Under the pieces are notes generated by a model. That model worked only from the letters and a program-made list of their open reading frames with translations, made no database searches and was not told the origin of the DNA. Below are positions 1 to 7,542 of a stretch of 64,000 nt of DNA, in pieces (position 1 is the stretch's first letter; every line of letters starts with the position of its first letter). This stretch comes from an uncultured Oscillospiraceae bacterium (GTDB taxonomy: Bacteria > Bacillota > Clostridia > Oscillospirales > Oscillospiraceae): assembly GCA_947630345.1 (NCBI GenBank), contig CANRHF010000001.1, positions 1-64,000 of the forward strand, read 5' to 3'. Position numbers and translations under genes: made by a program.

Positions 1-695
1 TTCCCGCGGCAGAACCGGCACCAGGGACCAGCCTTAAACTCGCCCATACCGGAGTAGGCTTTCAGCGCGATAGGCTTAATCTGTTCACCCCATGCCAGCA
101 GCTCATCAACCGTCAGGCTTTCCTCGCTCACATTCTCGGTAATTCTGGGCTGGACGATAGCCATTGACACCCGCTTGACAGAGAACATAGGCCCATACCG
201 TTTCAAAGCACCCAGCGCATACAAGCGCATCTGGGAGTTGTTTTCTGCGGATACCTCCACGCCTTTGCCATGCTTATAGTCCGTGATGTGGAGCATATCG
301 CCGCCGATCATCACGCTGTCGCAGGTCCCAAACCCATCCGGGACGTAATCGGAGAAGTCAACCCGGACCTCCTGGACCGCGTAGGGCTTTCCGGGAAACG
401 ACATCGCCTTTTCCCAAAGATACTGGGCGTAAAACTCTGCCGTTTTCAGCATTTCATCGTCATAGCTGGGATCGCTCTGGAGTTTCTTGATCCGACTGTT
501 TTTCGCCCGCTTGGAAATTGTGTTAAAAACGTACTGAGCGGAGATTTCACAAATGGAATGCGCCAGCCGGCCTTCCTCCGCATATGTACTGGTATCCTCC
601 GGGAAATTTTCCTCGAATCGGGGAGCCGCCGTACAGTTGAGCCAGCGCGACGATGCCGAAGCGGAACACGTTGCGTGTTCGGTTGGGGTAGCCAT
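1..695 (-). CDS. DUF2800 phage protein, PD-(D/E)XK nuclease-like (partial)
   Basis: This reading frame is open to the left edge, so the C-terminus is missing; about 231 residues are visible. The start is the ATG at 695-693, behind a G-rich ribosome site. The segment GFGTCDSV followed about 15 residues later by DYKHGKG matches the D...DxK layout of PD-(D/E)XK nucleases as seen in the DUF2800 phage family. The last visible residues, CRFCRG, look like the start of the family's C-terminal cysteine cluster. It is the fourth gene of the leftward early operon of prophage A. The likely role is DNA recombination or processing in phage replication; the exact substrate is unknown. Confidence 0.85.
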   Translation of the reverse strand, partial: MATPTEHATCSASASSRWLNCTAAPRFEENFPEDTSTYAEEGRLAHSICEISAQYVFNTISKRAKNSRIKKLQSDPSYDDEMLKTAEFYAQYLWEKAMSFPGKPYAVQEVRVDFSDYVPDGFGTCDSVMIGGDMLHITDYKHGKGVEVSAENNSQMRLYALGALKRYGPMFSVKRVSMAIVQPRITENVSEESLTVDELLAWGEQIKPIALKAYSGMGEFKAGPWCRFCRG

Positions 696-710
696 ATTTG
701 CACCCCCCCC

Positions 711-1232
711 TTACAGCGCCGCGCCTAGGGCCCTCAAATCAGCGGCCAACGCCGAATACTGGGACTGCGGAATCTGGGTGATCGTGAGAACGCCGTACTT
801 CTGGATCGTCGCCATGACCTGCTGCATCTTGCCCTGGTCGATCAAAGCGGCACCGGCACGGGAGAGATCGTCCAGCGTGATAGCCGCGGCCTGTGTAGCC
901 TGCTGCACCGGTGCCTGAGGCTGTACGACGGGAGCGGTCTGCCGCTGCGGAGCCGGGGTCACGGGCTGGGGCTGCGCAACAGGAGCAGTCTGCTGGGGCT
1001 GGGACTGGGGAACCGCAGAAACACCCGCCTGCGCGTCCTGTGTGGGCTGTACGGGGGCCGGAGCCGTGGGCGCGGGTGTAACATCCTGCGGAGCCTGAAC
1101 GGGCTGGACGGCGTTCTGAGCGGACATAGCGGGCTGTTCCTGGACCGCCACGCCAGCACGGACCGCGTCGGCCAGATTGTTGATCGCCTCGGCAAGCGCC
1201 GGGGCCTCGATGGTGACTTCGATTTCTAACAT
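711..1232 (-). CDS. Pro/Gln/Ala-rich phage early protein
   Basis: A 173-residue protein preceded by an AAGGAGG site 8 bases before the ATG. Residues 1-35 look folded (beta then an amphipathic helix). Residues about 36-120 are a low-complexity linker rich in Pro, Gln, Ala and Val. The last 50 residues look like a small helical domain. No catalytic motif is visible. It sits between a 57-residue protein and the DUF2800 gene of prophage A, the usual place for such linker proteins in clostridial phages. Function is not recognised; a scaffold or adaptor role is only a guess from the two-ends-plus-linker layout. Confidence 0.75.
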   Translation of the reverse strand: MLEIEVTIEAPALAEAINNLADAVRAGVAVQEQPAMSAQNAVQPVQAPQDVTPAPTAPAPVQPTQDAQAGVSAVPQSQPQQTAPVAQPQPVTPAPQRQTAPVVQPQAPVQQATQAAAITLDDLSRAGAALIDQGKMQQVMATIQKYGVLTITQIPQSQYSALAADLRALGAAL

Positions 1233-1252
1233 AGTGATTGCCTCCTTGTATG

Positions 1253-1426
1253 TTATTTTTTGGGGTTACTGGTCTGCTGTTCCCGTTGACGTTTCCAGTC
1301 CTCAAAATCGCGGACGTGCCTCGGATCATCGTAGAAACGCTTGACAGCTGAAAGGAACGTCCTGGACAGCTTTTGAACTTCCACGGCGGGAATCTCGGTA
1401 AGGTTAATTCGCGCTGACGGCATCAT
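1253..1426 (-). CDS. small basic phage protein, 57 aa
   Basis: The start chosen is ATG at 1426 (a second ATG follows immediately); this overlaps the end of the upstream XRE gene by 23 bases, as expected for translational coupling. The protein is short and charged and contains an amphipathic segment (RTFLSAVKRFYDDP) and a Glu/Arg/Gln-rich tail. A longer frame reading upstream exists, but it would run antiparallel to nothing and overlaps the whole XRE gene, so I prefer the short form. Function unknown; it belongs to the leftward early operon of prophage A. Confidence 0.6.
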   Translation of the reverse strand: MMPSARINLTEIPAVEVQKLSRTFLSAVKRFYDDPRHVRDFEDWKRQREQQTSNPKK

Positions 1427-1655
1427 GCACCGTTCCCTCAATCTCTTTCTCGATTTCGGACAGGGCACCGATAATCCTGTCCTTAGTCCGCTGCTTGGCC
1501 TCCTCGCTCTCAAACTGCTTTCCGCCGTTAAGTACAGTTGATAGATACGCCGCGGAATAACCGGACCTTTCAGCCAGTGCCAGATTGGTAATTCGGAGTC
1601 TGTGCATCCGACCGACAACATCCACCGTCCAATCCTCGTTATAGGCCGCGCCCAT
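1404..1655 (-). CDS. XRE/Cro-like regulator of prophage A, 83 aa
   Basis: The ATG at 1655 has GGGAGG 6 bases upstream and is preferred over an in-frame ATG 84 bases earlier that lies in the operator region. The helix-turn-helix is visible in residues about 20-45 (LALAERSGYSAAYLSTVLNG). It is the first gene downstream of the leftward promoter at 1831-1859, the position of a Cro-type or early activator protein. Likely binds the operators between 1680 and 1890 and competes with the CI-like repressor encoded rightward. Confidence 0.75.
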   Translation of the reverse strand: MGAAYNEDWTVDVVGRMHRLRITNLALAERSGYSAAYLSTVLNGGKQFESEEAKQRTKDRIIGALSEIEKEIEGTVHDAVSAN

Positions 1656-1698
1656 AAAATACCTCCCTTCTTTTGTTAAAATTTTTTGACTAAAACAG

Positions 1699-1727
1699 TT
1701 GAATAATTTTAACTTTAGCGGTATAAT
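1699..1727 (+). promoter_or_regulatory. rightward promoter for the prophage A repressor
   Basis: TTGAAT (1699-1704), a 17-base spacer and TATAAT (1722-1727) form a near-consensus promoter pointing right, towards the repressor start at 1899. It faces the leftward promoter at 1831-1859, so the two transcripts would overlap by roughly 90 bases. Confidence 0.55.
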
Positions 1728-1830
1728 ATGGGTAGCCATGTCCCCACTACCCCTTCATGGACCACCCCCACCTATTGCCGTAGGCAGGGATTCCGTTCCG
1801 CTGGTCAAATCTATTTAACTGTCTAAGCAT

Positions 1831-1859
1831 AGTGTAGCAAAATAAATTTGACTTGTCAA
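1831..1859 (-). promoter_or_regulatory. leftward early promoter of prophage A
   Basis: On the minus strand TTGACA (1859-1854) and TACACT (1836-1831) are separated by 17 bases. It would drive the XRE gene at 1655 and the early operon. The -35 lies inside TTTGACTTGTCAA, an inverted repeat that is a likely repressor operator. Confidence 0.65.
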
Positions 1860-1898
1860 GGGGTTTGGCAAAAAAATTTTGACTGTGAGGTGAAAAAA

Positions 1899-2354
1899 TT
1901 GTCTTTCTTCTCTCGCTATGCTCAAATCTGCGAAAGAAATGGGATTGAGCCCTGCTCTCGGCGGGCGGCCGAGATGTTCCACGTCACGCGAGCAGCGATA
2001 TCATCCTGGGGCAAGAAAAACTCTGCCCCAAAGGGTGAAACCGTCGCTATCATCGCTGATGCTCTTGGTGTATCCGCTGACTATCTGCTGGGACGCACAG
2101 ACGATCCCACAGATTACTCAAATCCTGACCTGATCGCAGAAGTAGCCGGCCCGGTACTGGACTACTTCGACGGAAACGTAAAAAAAGCAGTGGCTTTCCG
2201 CGAAGCGGTAGACACGGACGTGCAGAATGAGCAGATCCCGAAAATTCTACGGATGTATAGCCAGCTTGACGATGTGGACCAGGCAAAAGTTGAGGGCGTC
2301 ATCCAGGGATTGCTCCTGAATGACAAATACAAAAAGGGCCAAAATCTCGCATAA
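1899..2354 (+). CDS. CI-like XRE repressor of prophage A
   Basis: TTG at 1899 is chosen because GAGGTG lies 7 bases upstream; an upstream in-frame start would fall within the promoter/operator sequence. The 151-residue product has an N-terminal helix-turn-helix (about residues 15-60, with AAEMFHVTRAAISSW and ADALGVSADYLLG, the classic XRE layout) and a C-terminal helical segment with no visible Ser-Lys protease dyad. It therefore probably is not a LexA-type self-cleaving repressor. Divergent from the early operon and directly upstream of the integrase, it most likely maintains lysogeny of prophage A. Confidence 0.8.
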   Translation: MSFFSRYAQICERNGIEPCSRRAAEMFHVTRAAISSWGKKNSAPKGETVAIIADALGVSADYLLGRTDDPTDYSNPDLIAEVAGPVLDYFDGNVKKAVAFREAVDTDVQNEQIPKILRMYSQLDDVDQAKVEGVIQGLLLNDKYKKGQNLA

Positions 2355-2452
2355 TCCGCAGAGAGAAAAATATCATCTATGTTGATTTCAAAGCGGCGCC
2401 GATTATGCTGTGTAGCAACCACCCGCGAAACGATACTGGGAGGTAAGTCACA

Positions 2453-4042
2453 TTGAAGACAGAATCGCAAAGAAAACTGGCCGTAGTCTACGCCCGGTAC
2501 TCCTCGCACAGCCAAGGCGAGCAATCCATTGAAGGCCAAATTGCTGCGGCTAGAAAATACGCGGACGCCAAAGGCTATACTATTGTCCATGAATACATTG
2601 ATCGGGCCATATCTGGCCGCACAGATAATCGGGACGCATTTCAGCAGATGCTATCTGACTGCGCAAAAAAGCAATTTTCCGTTATCATCGTCTGGAAAGT
2701 GGACCGTTTTGGGCGAAACCGCGAGGAAATTACATTTAACAAATATCGGGCAAAAAAGCACGACGTGAGGGTGGAATACGTTGCGGAAAACCTGCCAGAT
2801 TCCCCAGAGGGCGTTATTCTGGAAAGCGTGCTGGAGGGCATGGCGGAATACTACAGTCTGCAACTTGCCCAAAATGTCCGCCGTGGAATGCTGGAGAGTG
2901 CGAAAAAGCACCGCGCCACCGGTAAAATGCCTTTAGGCTATCAGAAGGCAAAGGATGGCACATATGAGGTAGATCCAGACACAGCCCCCATCGTCCAGCT
3001 CATTTTTGAGAAATACGCATCCGGCTCGACAATGGCGGAAATCATAAAGTACCTGAATGAACAGGGGTATAGAACGACAAAAGGCAAGCCATTCACAAAG
3101 AACAGCTTGCCTCGGATACTTAGCAGCGAAAAGTATATTGGAGTCTATACATACGATCAAATTCGGGATGAGAATGCCATTCCACCACTAATTGATAAAG
3201 AGACGTTCGCCACTGTCCAAGAGCTACTAAAAACTAATCGGCGAATGCCGTCGCATAGATGGAGTTATACTGATTTCATTCTAACCGGGAAACTCTTTTG
3301 CGGGCATTGTGGTAGCCCTATGTTTGGAGAAAGCGGCACAGGGAAGATGGGGGTGAAATATAACTACTACACCTGTCAGCAGCACCGCAAGAAACCTACT
3401 GCTTGTCGGAAAAAATCTGTCCGGTATGACCTGATAGAACCCCTTGTCTTGAACGAGATACGAAGCATTTTGTGCAATGATGATCTCTTGGAATTTATTG
3501 CGGAAAACACCTGGCAATATTACCTCGCCCAGGATACAGAGCAAGAGCAAATTAGAGCTATGCAAAAACAGCTCTCAGACATTGACACAGGCATTTCTAA
3601 CCTTGTCCGATCCATAGAGGCAGGATTATTCAACTCAGCGATAAAAGCCCGTATGGATGAGCTGGAGGCGCAGAAAATGGCAATAACAAAAGCCCTCGCA
3701 GACAAAGAGCTGGAGCGGGGCTTTAAGCTGACAAAGGATCATATTCTCTATTTTCTGGGCCGCATGAAAGATATGGACATTCGGGACCGGGAATGCCAGC
3801 GCCGCTTGGTGGAAACATTCGTGAATGCTATTTTCGTTTATGACGATCACCTGACCCTGACATTCAACTACGGCGGGGACAGCCGGACCATAACTCTGTC
3901 AGAAATCACGGATGCAGTGGCCGGCGCAGGGTTCGTTTGTCGTGCGCAATGCTTCACCAATGGGGAGCCAAGCGAACTCAGCCGTTATTTATTTACTAGA
4001 ACGGTACTTCGTCTTGGTTCTTCCGCTGTAAATTACAAGTAG
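2453..4042 (+). CDS. large serine recombinase (integrase of prophage A)
   Basis: A 529-residue protein starting at TTG with GGGAGGT 8 bases upstream. Domain order: resolvase catalytic domain (residues about 9-150; the nucleophile is probably Ser17 in RYSS, with GQS-like EQSIEGQ and the VDRFGRN segment), Recombinase domain (about 160-265), zinc ribbon (CGHC...C...C, about 285-330) and a coiled coil (about 360-420). This is the architecture of phage large serine integrases, which join attP to attB through a Ser-DNA link. The last 40 residues look unlike the rest and may be encoded by attachment-site sequence. Confidence 0.95.
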   Translation: MKTESQRKLAVVYARYSSHSQGEQSIEGQIAAARKYADAKGYTIVHEYIDRAISGRTDNRDAFQQMLSDCAKKQFSVIIVWKVDRFGRNREEITFNKYRAKKHDVRVEYVAENLPDSPEGVILESVLEGMAEYYSLQLAQNVRRGMLESAKKHRATGKMPLGYQKAKDGTYEVDPDTAPIVQLIFEKYASGSTMAEIIKYLNEQGYRTTKGKPFTKNSLPRILSSEKYIGVYTYDQIRDENAIPPLIDKETFATVQELLKTNRRMPSHRWSYTDFILTGKLFCGHCGSPMFGESGTGKMGVKYNYYTCQQHRKKPTACRKKSVRYDLIEPLVLNEIRSILCNDDLLEFIAENTWQYYLAQDTEQEQIRAMQKQLSDIDTGISNLVRSIEAGLFNSAIKARMDELEAQKMAITKALADKELERGFKLTKDHILYFLGRMKDMDIRDRECQRRLVETFVNAIFVYDDHLTLTFNYGGDSRTITLSEITDAVAGAGFVCRAQCFTNGEPSELSRYLFTRTVLRLGSSAVNYK

Positions 4043-4077
4043 CTTCGTTGGAGTTACCTCCAATGGAGCTACTTTTT
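4039..4077 (+). terminator. terminator after integrase A
   Basis: An interrupted hairpin (GTAGCT...TTGGAG / CTCCAA...AGCTAC) begins at the integrase stop codon and is followed by a run of T. It also marks the approximate junction between prophages A and B. Confidence 0.7.
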
Positions 4078-4119
4078 TATAACGTAAAACGTGATTTTCT
4101 AACATTTTGCTGCGGAATC

Positions 4120-4145
4120 TGTGAGAATATTGTAGTATTATCACA
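4120..4145. promoter_or_regulatory. 26-bp palindromic operator
   Basis: TGTGAGAATA and TATTATCACA are inverted half sites (9 of 10 paired) around a 6-base centre, ending 18 bases before the 87-residue XRE gene. This is a probable autoregulatory operator for that regulator. Confidence 0.5.
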
Positions 4146-4163
4146 GAAGGAGCGGCGTGTAAT

Positions 4164-4427
4164 ATGATTAAGATTTTGCTGTCCAGAAAGCTTGGCGAGC
4201 TCAGGTGGACGCAGGCCGACCTCGCACGCAAGACCGGCATAAGGCCAACAACCATCAATGAGATGTACCATGAAATAACAGAGCGCATCAACCTTGAGCA
4301 TCTCGATCTAATTTGTGAAGCATTGGACTGTGACCTTGACGAGATCATTATTCGCATCCCAAATAGATCGCCAAAAATCGAAGATTCGCGCAAACGCAAG
4401 AAGGTACATAGCAGCCGGTCTTGTTAA
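4164..4427 (+). CDS. XRE-family regulator, 87 aa
   Basis: ATG is preceded by GAAGGAG. Residues about 10-60 form a helix-turn-helix of the Cro/CI type (TQADLARKTGIRPTTINEMY), followed by LICEALDCDLDEIIIR, the usual last helices of the fold. A basic C-terminal tail (KIEDSRKRKK) follows. It is the first gene of the rightward accessory module between the two prophages, with a palindromic operator upstream and a 12-bp terminator hairpin downstream, so it is a self-contained transcription unit. Targets other than its own promoter are unknown. Confidence 0.8.
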   Translation: MIKILLSRKLGELRWTQADLARKTGIRPTTINEMYHEITERINLEHLDLICEALDCDLDEIIIRIPNRSPKIEDSRKRKKVHSSRSC

Positions 4428-4434
4428 ACCAACG

Positions 4435-4466
4435 AAAAAGCACAGGATCTACCCCCTGTGCTTTTT
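4435..4466 (+). terminator. strong terminator after the 87-aa XRE gene
   Basis: A perfect 12-bp stem (AAAAAGCACAGG / CCTGTGCTTTTT) with an 8-base loop, starting 8 bases after the stop codon. The A and T runs make it potentially bidirectional. Confidence 0.85.
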
Positions 4467-4524
4467 CCATGCAAGTATAATAACTACACCGTCCAATAAC
4501 CAAGATATATGTCAATATTATCAA

Positions 4525-4553
4525 TTGACATACGCCGAAAGTCGTATTATCAT
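4525..4553 (+). promoter_or_regulatory. promoter with operator for the 65-aa XRE gene
   Basis: TTGACA (4525-4530), 17 bases, TATCAT (4548-4553). The spacer holds the 16-bp inverted repeat TACGCCGAAAGTCGTA (4531-4546), a one-mismatch copy of the perfect palindrome in the next promoter at 4824-4839. Confidence 0.6.
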
Positions 4554-4569
4554 AAAGAGGGGTGATAAT

Positions 4570-4767
4570 ATGCTTTTCGGAGAGTACATCCGCTCTAAGG
4601 GGTTTACAGCTAAGAGACTTGCGGAAGAGGCCGGTATCAGCGTTAGGACCGTGGAGGCATACGCCAACAACAGACGGCCCGTGAAAAAATGCAGTGCCGA
4701 TTTGTTTTTGACGATTGCAAAAATCTTAGATGTAGACCCATACAAGCTAATTGAGATACTCGATTGA
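4570..4767 (+). CDS. small XRE regulator, 65 aa
   Basis: ATG at 4570 follows AGAGGGGTG; a longer frame reaching upstream would overlap the previous gene and its terminator and is not used. The product is essentially one helix-turn-helix domain (FTAKRLAEEAGISVRTVEAYANN) followed by ADLFLTIAKILDVDPYKLI. It has its own promoter and terminator. The same operator palindrome occurs in its own promoter and in that of the next gene, so it most likely represses both. Confidence 0.75.
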   Translation: MLFGEYIRSKGFTAKRLAEEAGISVRTVEAYANNRRPVKKCSADLFLTIAKILDVDPYKLIEILD

Positions 4768-4793
4768 CCGTCTTATGGCGGTCAAAATTTTTT
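4764..4793 (+). terminator. terminator after the 65-aa XRE gene
   Basis: TTGACCG / CGGTCAA hairpin overlapping the stop codon, followed by six T at 4788-4793. Confidence 0.7.
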
Positions 4794-4814
4794 GAAAAAA
4801 TTTCGGAAAACCTA

Positions 4815-4843
4815 TTGACAAACTACGACAAAAGTCGTATTAT
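4815..4843 (+). promoter_or_regulatory. promoter with perfect 16-bp operator
   Basis: TTGACA (4815-4820), 17-base spacer, TATTAT (4838-4843). The spacer carries TACGACAAAAGTCGTA, a perfect 6-bp inverted repeat around four bases (4824-4839). It drives the 168-residue gene at 4875. Confidence 0.7.
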
Positions 4844-4874
4844 AGGACCATAAAGAACAGGGAGGTAAACGTCA

Positions 4875-5381
4875 ATGAAATTCTGGAAAGCTAAAATCGA
4901 CGAAGAGAACAAATACGATTACGAGGTTGAAGACATCGCCCCCAACGTGTGGATTACTGAAACCCCATATTCAATCCAACAGAATGTGTTCATTCAGGAC
5001 TTTGGCGACAATGTTTCCTTCTCTTGGGTGGGCAGTAACATTGTGCAGGATGAAAACGGCCATTATAAGATCAGCGGCCTTTACGGTGGGTATGGTGCAA
5101 AGCCGGTGAAGTGCTGGATGAAAGTCCCGTTTCCGCATGAGGATTTTACGGGCTGGCACAGCGAATACGTTGTAGATGTTGATTTCCCGCGCAAGAAAAA
5201 TCACCAATATCTTGTTTGTGTTGAAGTCCAGGAATATGAGCGCACAACTTATGAATTACGAATTACCAAGTATTCCCCTTCAAAGAACAGTGAATGGTTG
5301 GGATATGATATTCATAACAGGGCAAGAAACGTAATTGCTTGGCGGGAGCTTCCAAGACCGACAAGGAAAATTTTTCGGTAA
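4875..5381 (+). CDS. hypothetical protein, 168 aa (accessory module)
   Basis: ATG with GGGAGGT 8 bases upstream. The protein is acidic at the N-terminus and basic at the C-terminus (RPTRKIFR), rich in aromatic residues and predicted from composition to be mostly beta strands; no signal peptide, membrane segment or catalytic motif is visible. I do not recognise a family. It is transcribed against the lytic direction from a promoter that carries the small XRE operator, which fits expression in the lysogen. Possible roles such as superinfection exclusion are inference only. Confidence 0.65.
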   Translation: MKFWKAKIDEENKYDYEVEDIAPNVWITETPYSIQQNVFIQDFGDNVSFSWVGSNIVQDENGHYKISGLYGGYGAKPVKCWMKVPFPHEDFTGWHSEYVVDVDFPRKKNHQYLVCVEVQEYERTTYELRITKYSPSKNSEWLGYDIHNRARNVIAWRELPRPTRKIFR

Positions 5382-5432
5382 ATATTAATTACGAGGGCAC
5401 ATAAAAAGCCCACAGGCCGGGAGGGAAAGAAA

Positions 5433-5648
5433 ATGACACTTGCAGAAAAACAGTGGCTTGAAATTGCGAGGCGCTACATATACGGGACGGCAAAGGAACG
5501 AGAGGTTATTCTCTCCTGCTTCTCCGATGAAGAAAAACCGATATTTCTTCGCGGCGTTGGTGCCATTCACCTTTTTGATGACCAGGGTTTTTACAATTCT
5601 GTGCGTGACAGCCTCAAAGACAGGCTTATGAAAGAGCTGTACGCATAA
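5433..5648 (+). CDS. hypothetical protein, 71 aa
   Basis: ATG preceded by GGGAGGGAAAGAAA. A short, mostly helical protein (MTLAEKQWLEIARRYIYG ... FYNSVRDSLKDRLMKELYA) with no membrane segment. It follows the 168-residue gene by 51 bases without an obvious terminator, so the two may be cotranscribed. Family not recognised. Confidence 0.55.
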   Translation: MTLAEKQWLEIARRYIYGTAKEREVILSCFSDEEKPIFLRGVGAIHLFDDQGFYNSVRDSLKDRLMKELYA

Positions 5649-5726
5649 CCCGCCTGACGATGGCCCGCCGGTCCGGGCCGAAACGACGGAAACGGCGTCG
5701 CGGGAGACCGCAGAAAGGAGCGAACC

Positions 5727-5990
5727 ATGAACACTCAAAACATTGTCATCAATATAGCCGGGAGCGGAATTCACGGTGTCAAAGACGGGGCCTATTCCGT
5801 TGAATGGATTAAGGACAAAAAATGTTTAGGGATGTGCAAAGAAGTTTTGCGCGGGGCATGTCCTTTTGGGGCAAAATACGTTTACCGTCTTTTCCAGAAC
5901 GGGTACGGATATATTGTCAAAAGGAAGAACAGATATATTCCGGAGCAGGAACAAAGCTGGGAAGATGTGGCATGTATCACCGCCCCATAG
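5727..5990 (+). CDS. hypothetical protein, 87 aa, cysteine-containing
   Basis: ATG with AAAGGAG upstream. The centre has C-x3-C-x6-C (CLGMCKEVLRGAC), which could bind metal or form a disulfide; the rest is beta-rich with several basic and aromatic residues. Family not recognised. Its stop codon lies inside a GC-rich hairpin (5981-6000) that probably terminates the rightward accessory module. Confidence 0.55.
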   Translation: MNTQNIVINIAGSGIHGVKDGAYSVEWIKDKKCLGMCKEVLRGACPFGAKYVYRLFQNGYGYIVKRKNRYIPEQEQSWEDVACITAP

Positions 5991-6003
5991 CCGGGGCGGT
6001 TAT
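5981..6003 (+). terminator. probable terminator of the rightward module
   Basis: ACCGCCCC / GGGGCGGT hairpin overlapping the stop codon of the 87-residue gene, followed by a short T-rich stretch. Confidence 0.5.
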
Positions 6004-6076
6004 TTCATCCCGTCCATCATCTGCTGAAAAGGTGGGCTTTGCGATATGTGCATAGTCGCTCGTTTTTCGGCCGACA

Positions 6077-6119
6077 AACAAAAAAAGCGCCCCCTCCCAG
6101 GGTGGACCTGGAAGGGGGC
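6077..6119 (-). terminator. terminator of the prophage B late operon
   Basis: Reading leftward, GCCCCC...CCAGG / CCTGG...GGGGGC forms a hairpin followed by a long T run (A run 6077-6086 on the plus strand), 7 bases after the holin stop codon. It ends the leftward late transcript. Confidence 0.8.
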
Positions 6120-6125
6120 TTGCTG

Positions 6126-6317
6126 TTACTCGCCGTCGGAGCTCTTGGCGGACTGGATGCCGAAGTAGAAGGCGATAATCACCGCGTAGATCGTCATGAA
6201 ATCCTGGTTGACCTTGCCGCTGACGGTGAGGATCGCGAAAACGATGGTCAGAATCAGGGTGACGATGCTCTTAACGCTGACCAGGGCGGCCAGGCGCTTG
6301 AGGAGGTTGTCGATCAT
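6126..6317 (-). CDS. phage holin
   Basis: A 63-residue protein with GGAGGTG 5 bases before its ATG. It has two membrane segments (about residues 12-32 and 38-56) joined by a short polar turn (SGKVNQD) and a charged C-terminus (KSSDGE). It lies directly downstream of the endolysin as the last late gene, the typical position for a holin, which forms the membrane lesion that releases endolysin to the wall. Short two-helix holins of this kind are common in Firmicute phages. Confidence 0.85.
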   Translation of the reverse strand: MIDNLLKRLAALVSVKSIVTLILTIVFAILTVSGKVNQDFMTIYAVIIAFYFGIQSAKSSDGE

Positions 6318-6329
6318 GCTCTCACCTCC

Positions 6330-7232
6330 TTACGCCTCGGTGAGGTCAGCAGCATGGACGGCGGCGGTGACGGCTCCGTTGATGCCGATGACCACCCGGT
6401 CGTCGTCCACCTGGATCACCCCAAAGGTGGTGCTGTAGACCCAGGAGGCAAGACTGCCGCCGGTGTAGGTCTTGGCGCCCTTGGCGACCCGGACCTTGTC
6501 GCCCTTGCGCCAGGTCTTGGAGCTGGCGGCGGCGCCGGGAATGCGGATCTGCTGGCCGACGTGGATCAGGTTGGGGTTGCTGAGCCCGTTGTACTGGGCC
6601 AGGACCTGATAAGTAGTGCCGTACTTGGCGGCGATGCCGGAGAGGGTGTCTCCCAGTTTGACGGTGTAGACCGTCTCCTCCTGGGGCTCCGCCGGGGCCG
6701 CCGGGGCCGCCGGCATATCCTCCGGCTCGAAGTTGGGGTAGCCATAGCCGGTGATGTAGGGATCGTTCCGGCGGTACTTGCACCGAGAGACCTGGTTGTC
6801 TTTGTTTCCCTCGATGGTAGTCACATAGGTACCGTCGTAGTCCTCCACGATGCCGGTATGGTCGTACTCCCCAAAAAAGATCTGCGCCCCCACTTTGGGA
6901 TCCTTGCCGTAGTGGCCGGCGCTCTGGTAATACTTGGCGGAGTAGACGCACCCGGCGCCCAGCGGCCCGGACTGGTACTGCATGGCCTGGGCAACTTTGG
7001 CGTCGTGATCGCAGAGCTGGTAAAAGTTCCAGTCTACGAATACGTCACACCAGGCGTAGCCATTTTTATTGCCGTTGTAGTACCCGGCGGCGTAGAGGTC
7101 CCGCCCGTACTTGGTATAGTTGGCGCTGCCGCTGTTGGCGGTCTTGCTGTCCAGGTTGGCGTTGCTGGCTTTCTCCCGGTATCCGATCTCGGCCCGGGCG
7201 ATGGCCAATAGGTTACTTGCGGTATGTTTCAT
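6330..7232 (-). CDS. endolysin: CHAP amidase/peptidase, LysM, SH3-like
   Basis: A 300-residue lysin. Residues about 5-165 are a CHAP-type domain with the catalytic Cys62 (AWCDVF) and His125 (DHTGIVEDYDG). A Pro/Ala linker (about 172-186) leads to a LysM repeat (188-232, YTVKLGDTLSGIAAKYG), which binds peptidoglycan glycan chains. A C-terminal small beta domain (about 238-297) resembles an SH3-like wall-binding module. No signal peptide is present, so export depends on the downstream holin. AAAGGAG precedes the ATG. Confidence 0.92.
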   Translation of the reverse strand: MKHTASNLLAIARAEIGYREKASNANLDSKTANSGSANYTKYGRDLYAAGYYNGNKNGYAWCDVFVDWNFYQLCDHDAKVAQAMQYQSGPLGAGCVYSAKYYQSAGHYGKDPKVGAQIFFGEYDHTGIVEDYDGTYVTTIEGNKDNQVSRCKYRRNDPYITGYGYPNFEPEDMPAAPAAPAEPQEETVYTVKLGDTLSGIAAKYGTTYQVLAQYNGLSNPNLIHVGQQIRIPGAAASSKTWRKGDKVRVAKGAKTYTGGSLASWVYSTTFGVIQVDDDRVVIGINGAVTAAVHAADLTEA

Positions 7233-7280
7233 GTTTTATTACTCCTTTCGGTTTGTACTTTTGTTTGTTTTACGCCGTTA

Positions 7281-7541
7281 TTACTGTTTATTTTCTTCGC
7301 GCCACTTGCGCTCCTGGTTGCGCTCCTTGGCGGACTTGATCCAGCCCATGACCCCGCATTCCCCGCCGCAGACGCCGAAGACGCTGACGATCAGCGTGTC
7401 CGGCGTGGTGCCGCAGCGAATGTGGATGGCGATCATCACCGCTGTGAAGACCAGCAGGAACACCGCCAGGCAGACCAGGATCCGGTCCATCATGCCGGCG
7501 GAGCGCCACCAGCGGCGAAATTTTCCGTGCCGCCTGGCCAT
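7281..7541 (-). CDS. small membrane protein of the lysis region, 86 aa
   Basis: ATG at 7541 has GAGGAG 7 bases upstream and follows the stop codon of the previous gene by 1 base; a longer form starting within that gene is less likely. The protein has a strongly basic N-terminus (MARRHGKFRRWWR), a membrane helix (about residues 22-42) and a second hydrophobic stretch rich in Gly and Cys (about 50-67), then a charged tail. Position next to lysin and holin suggests a lysis accessory protein such as an antiholin or pinholin; this is inference. Confidence 0.6.
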   Translation of the reverse strand: MARRHGKFRRWWRSAGMMDRILVCLAVFLLVFTAVMIAIHIRCGTTPDTLIVSVFGVCGGECGVMGWIKSAKERNQERKWREENKQ

Positions 7542-7542
7542 A

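Noticed and set aside
6039..7211. A 390-codon rightward frame opposite the endolysin
   Set aside because: It is the complement of the lysin and holin genes; composition is repetitive Gly/Val/Asp-rich and there is no ribosome site or family resemblance.
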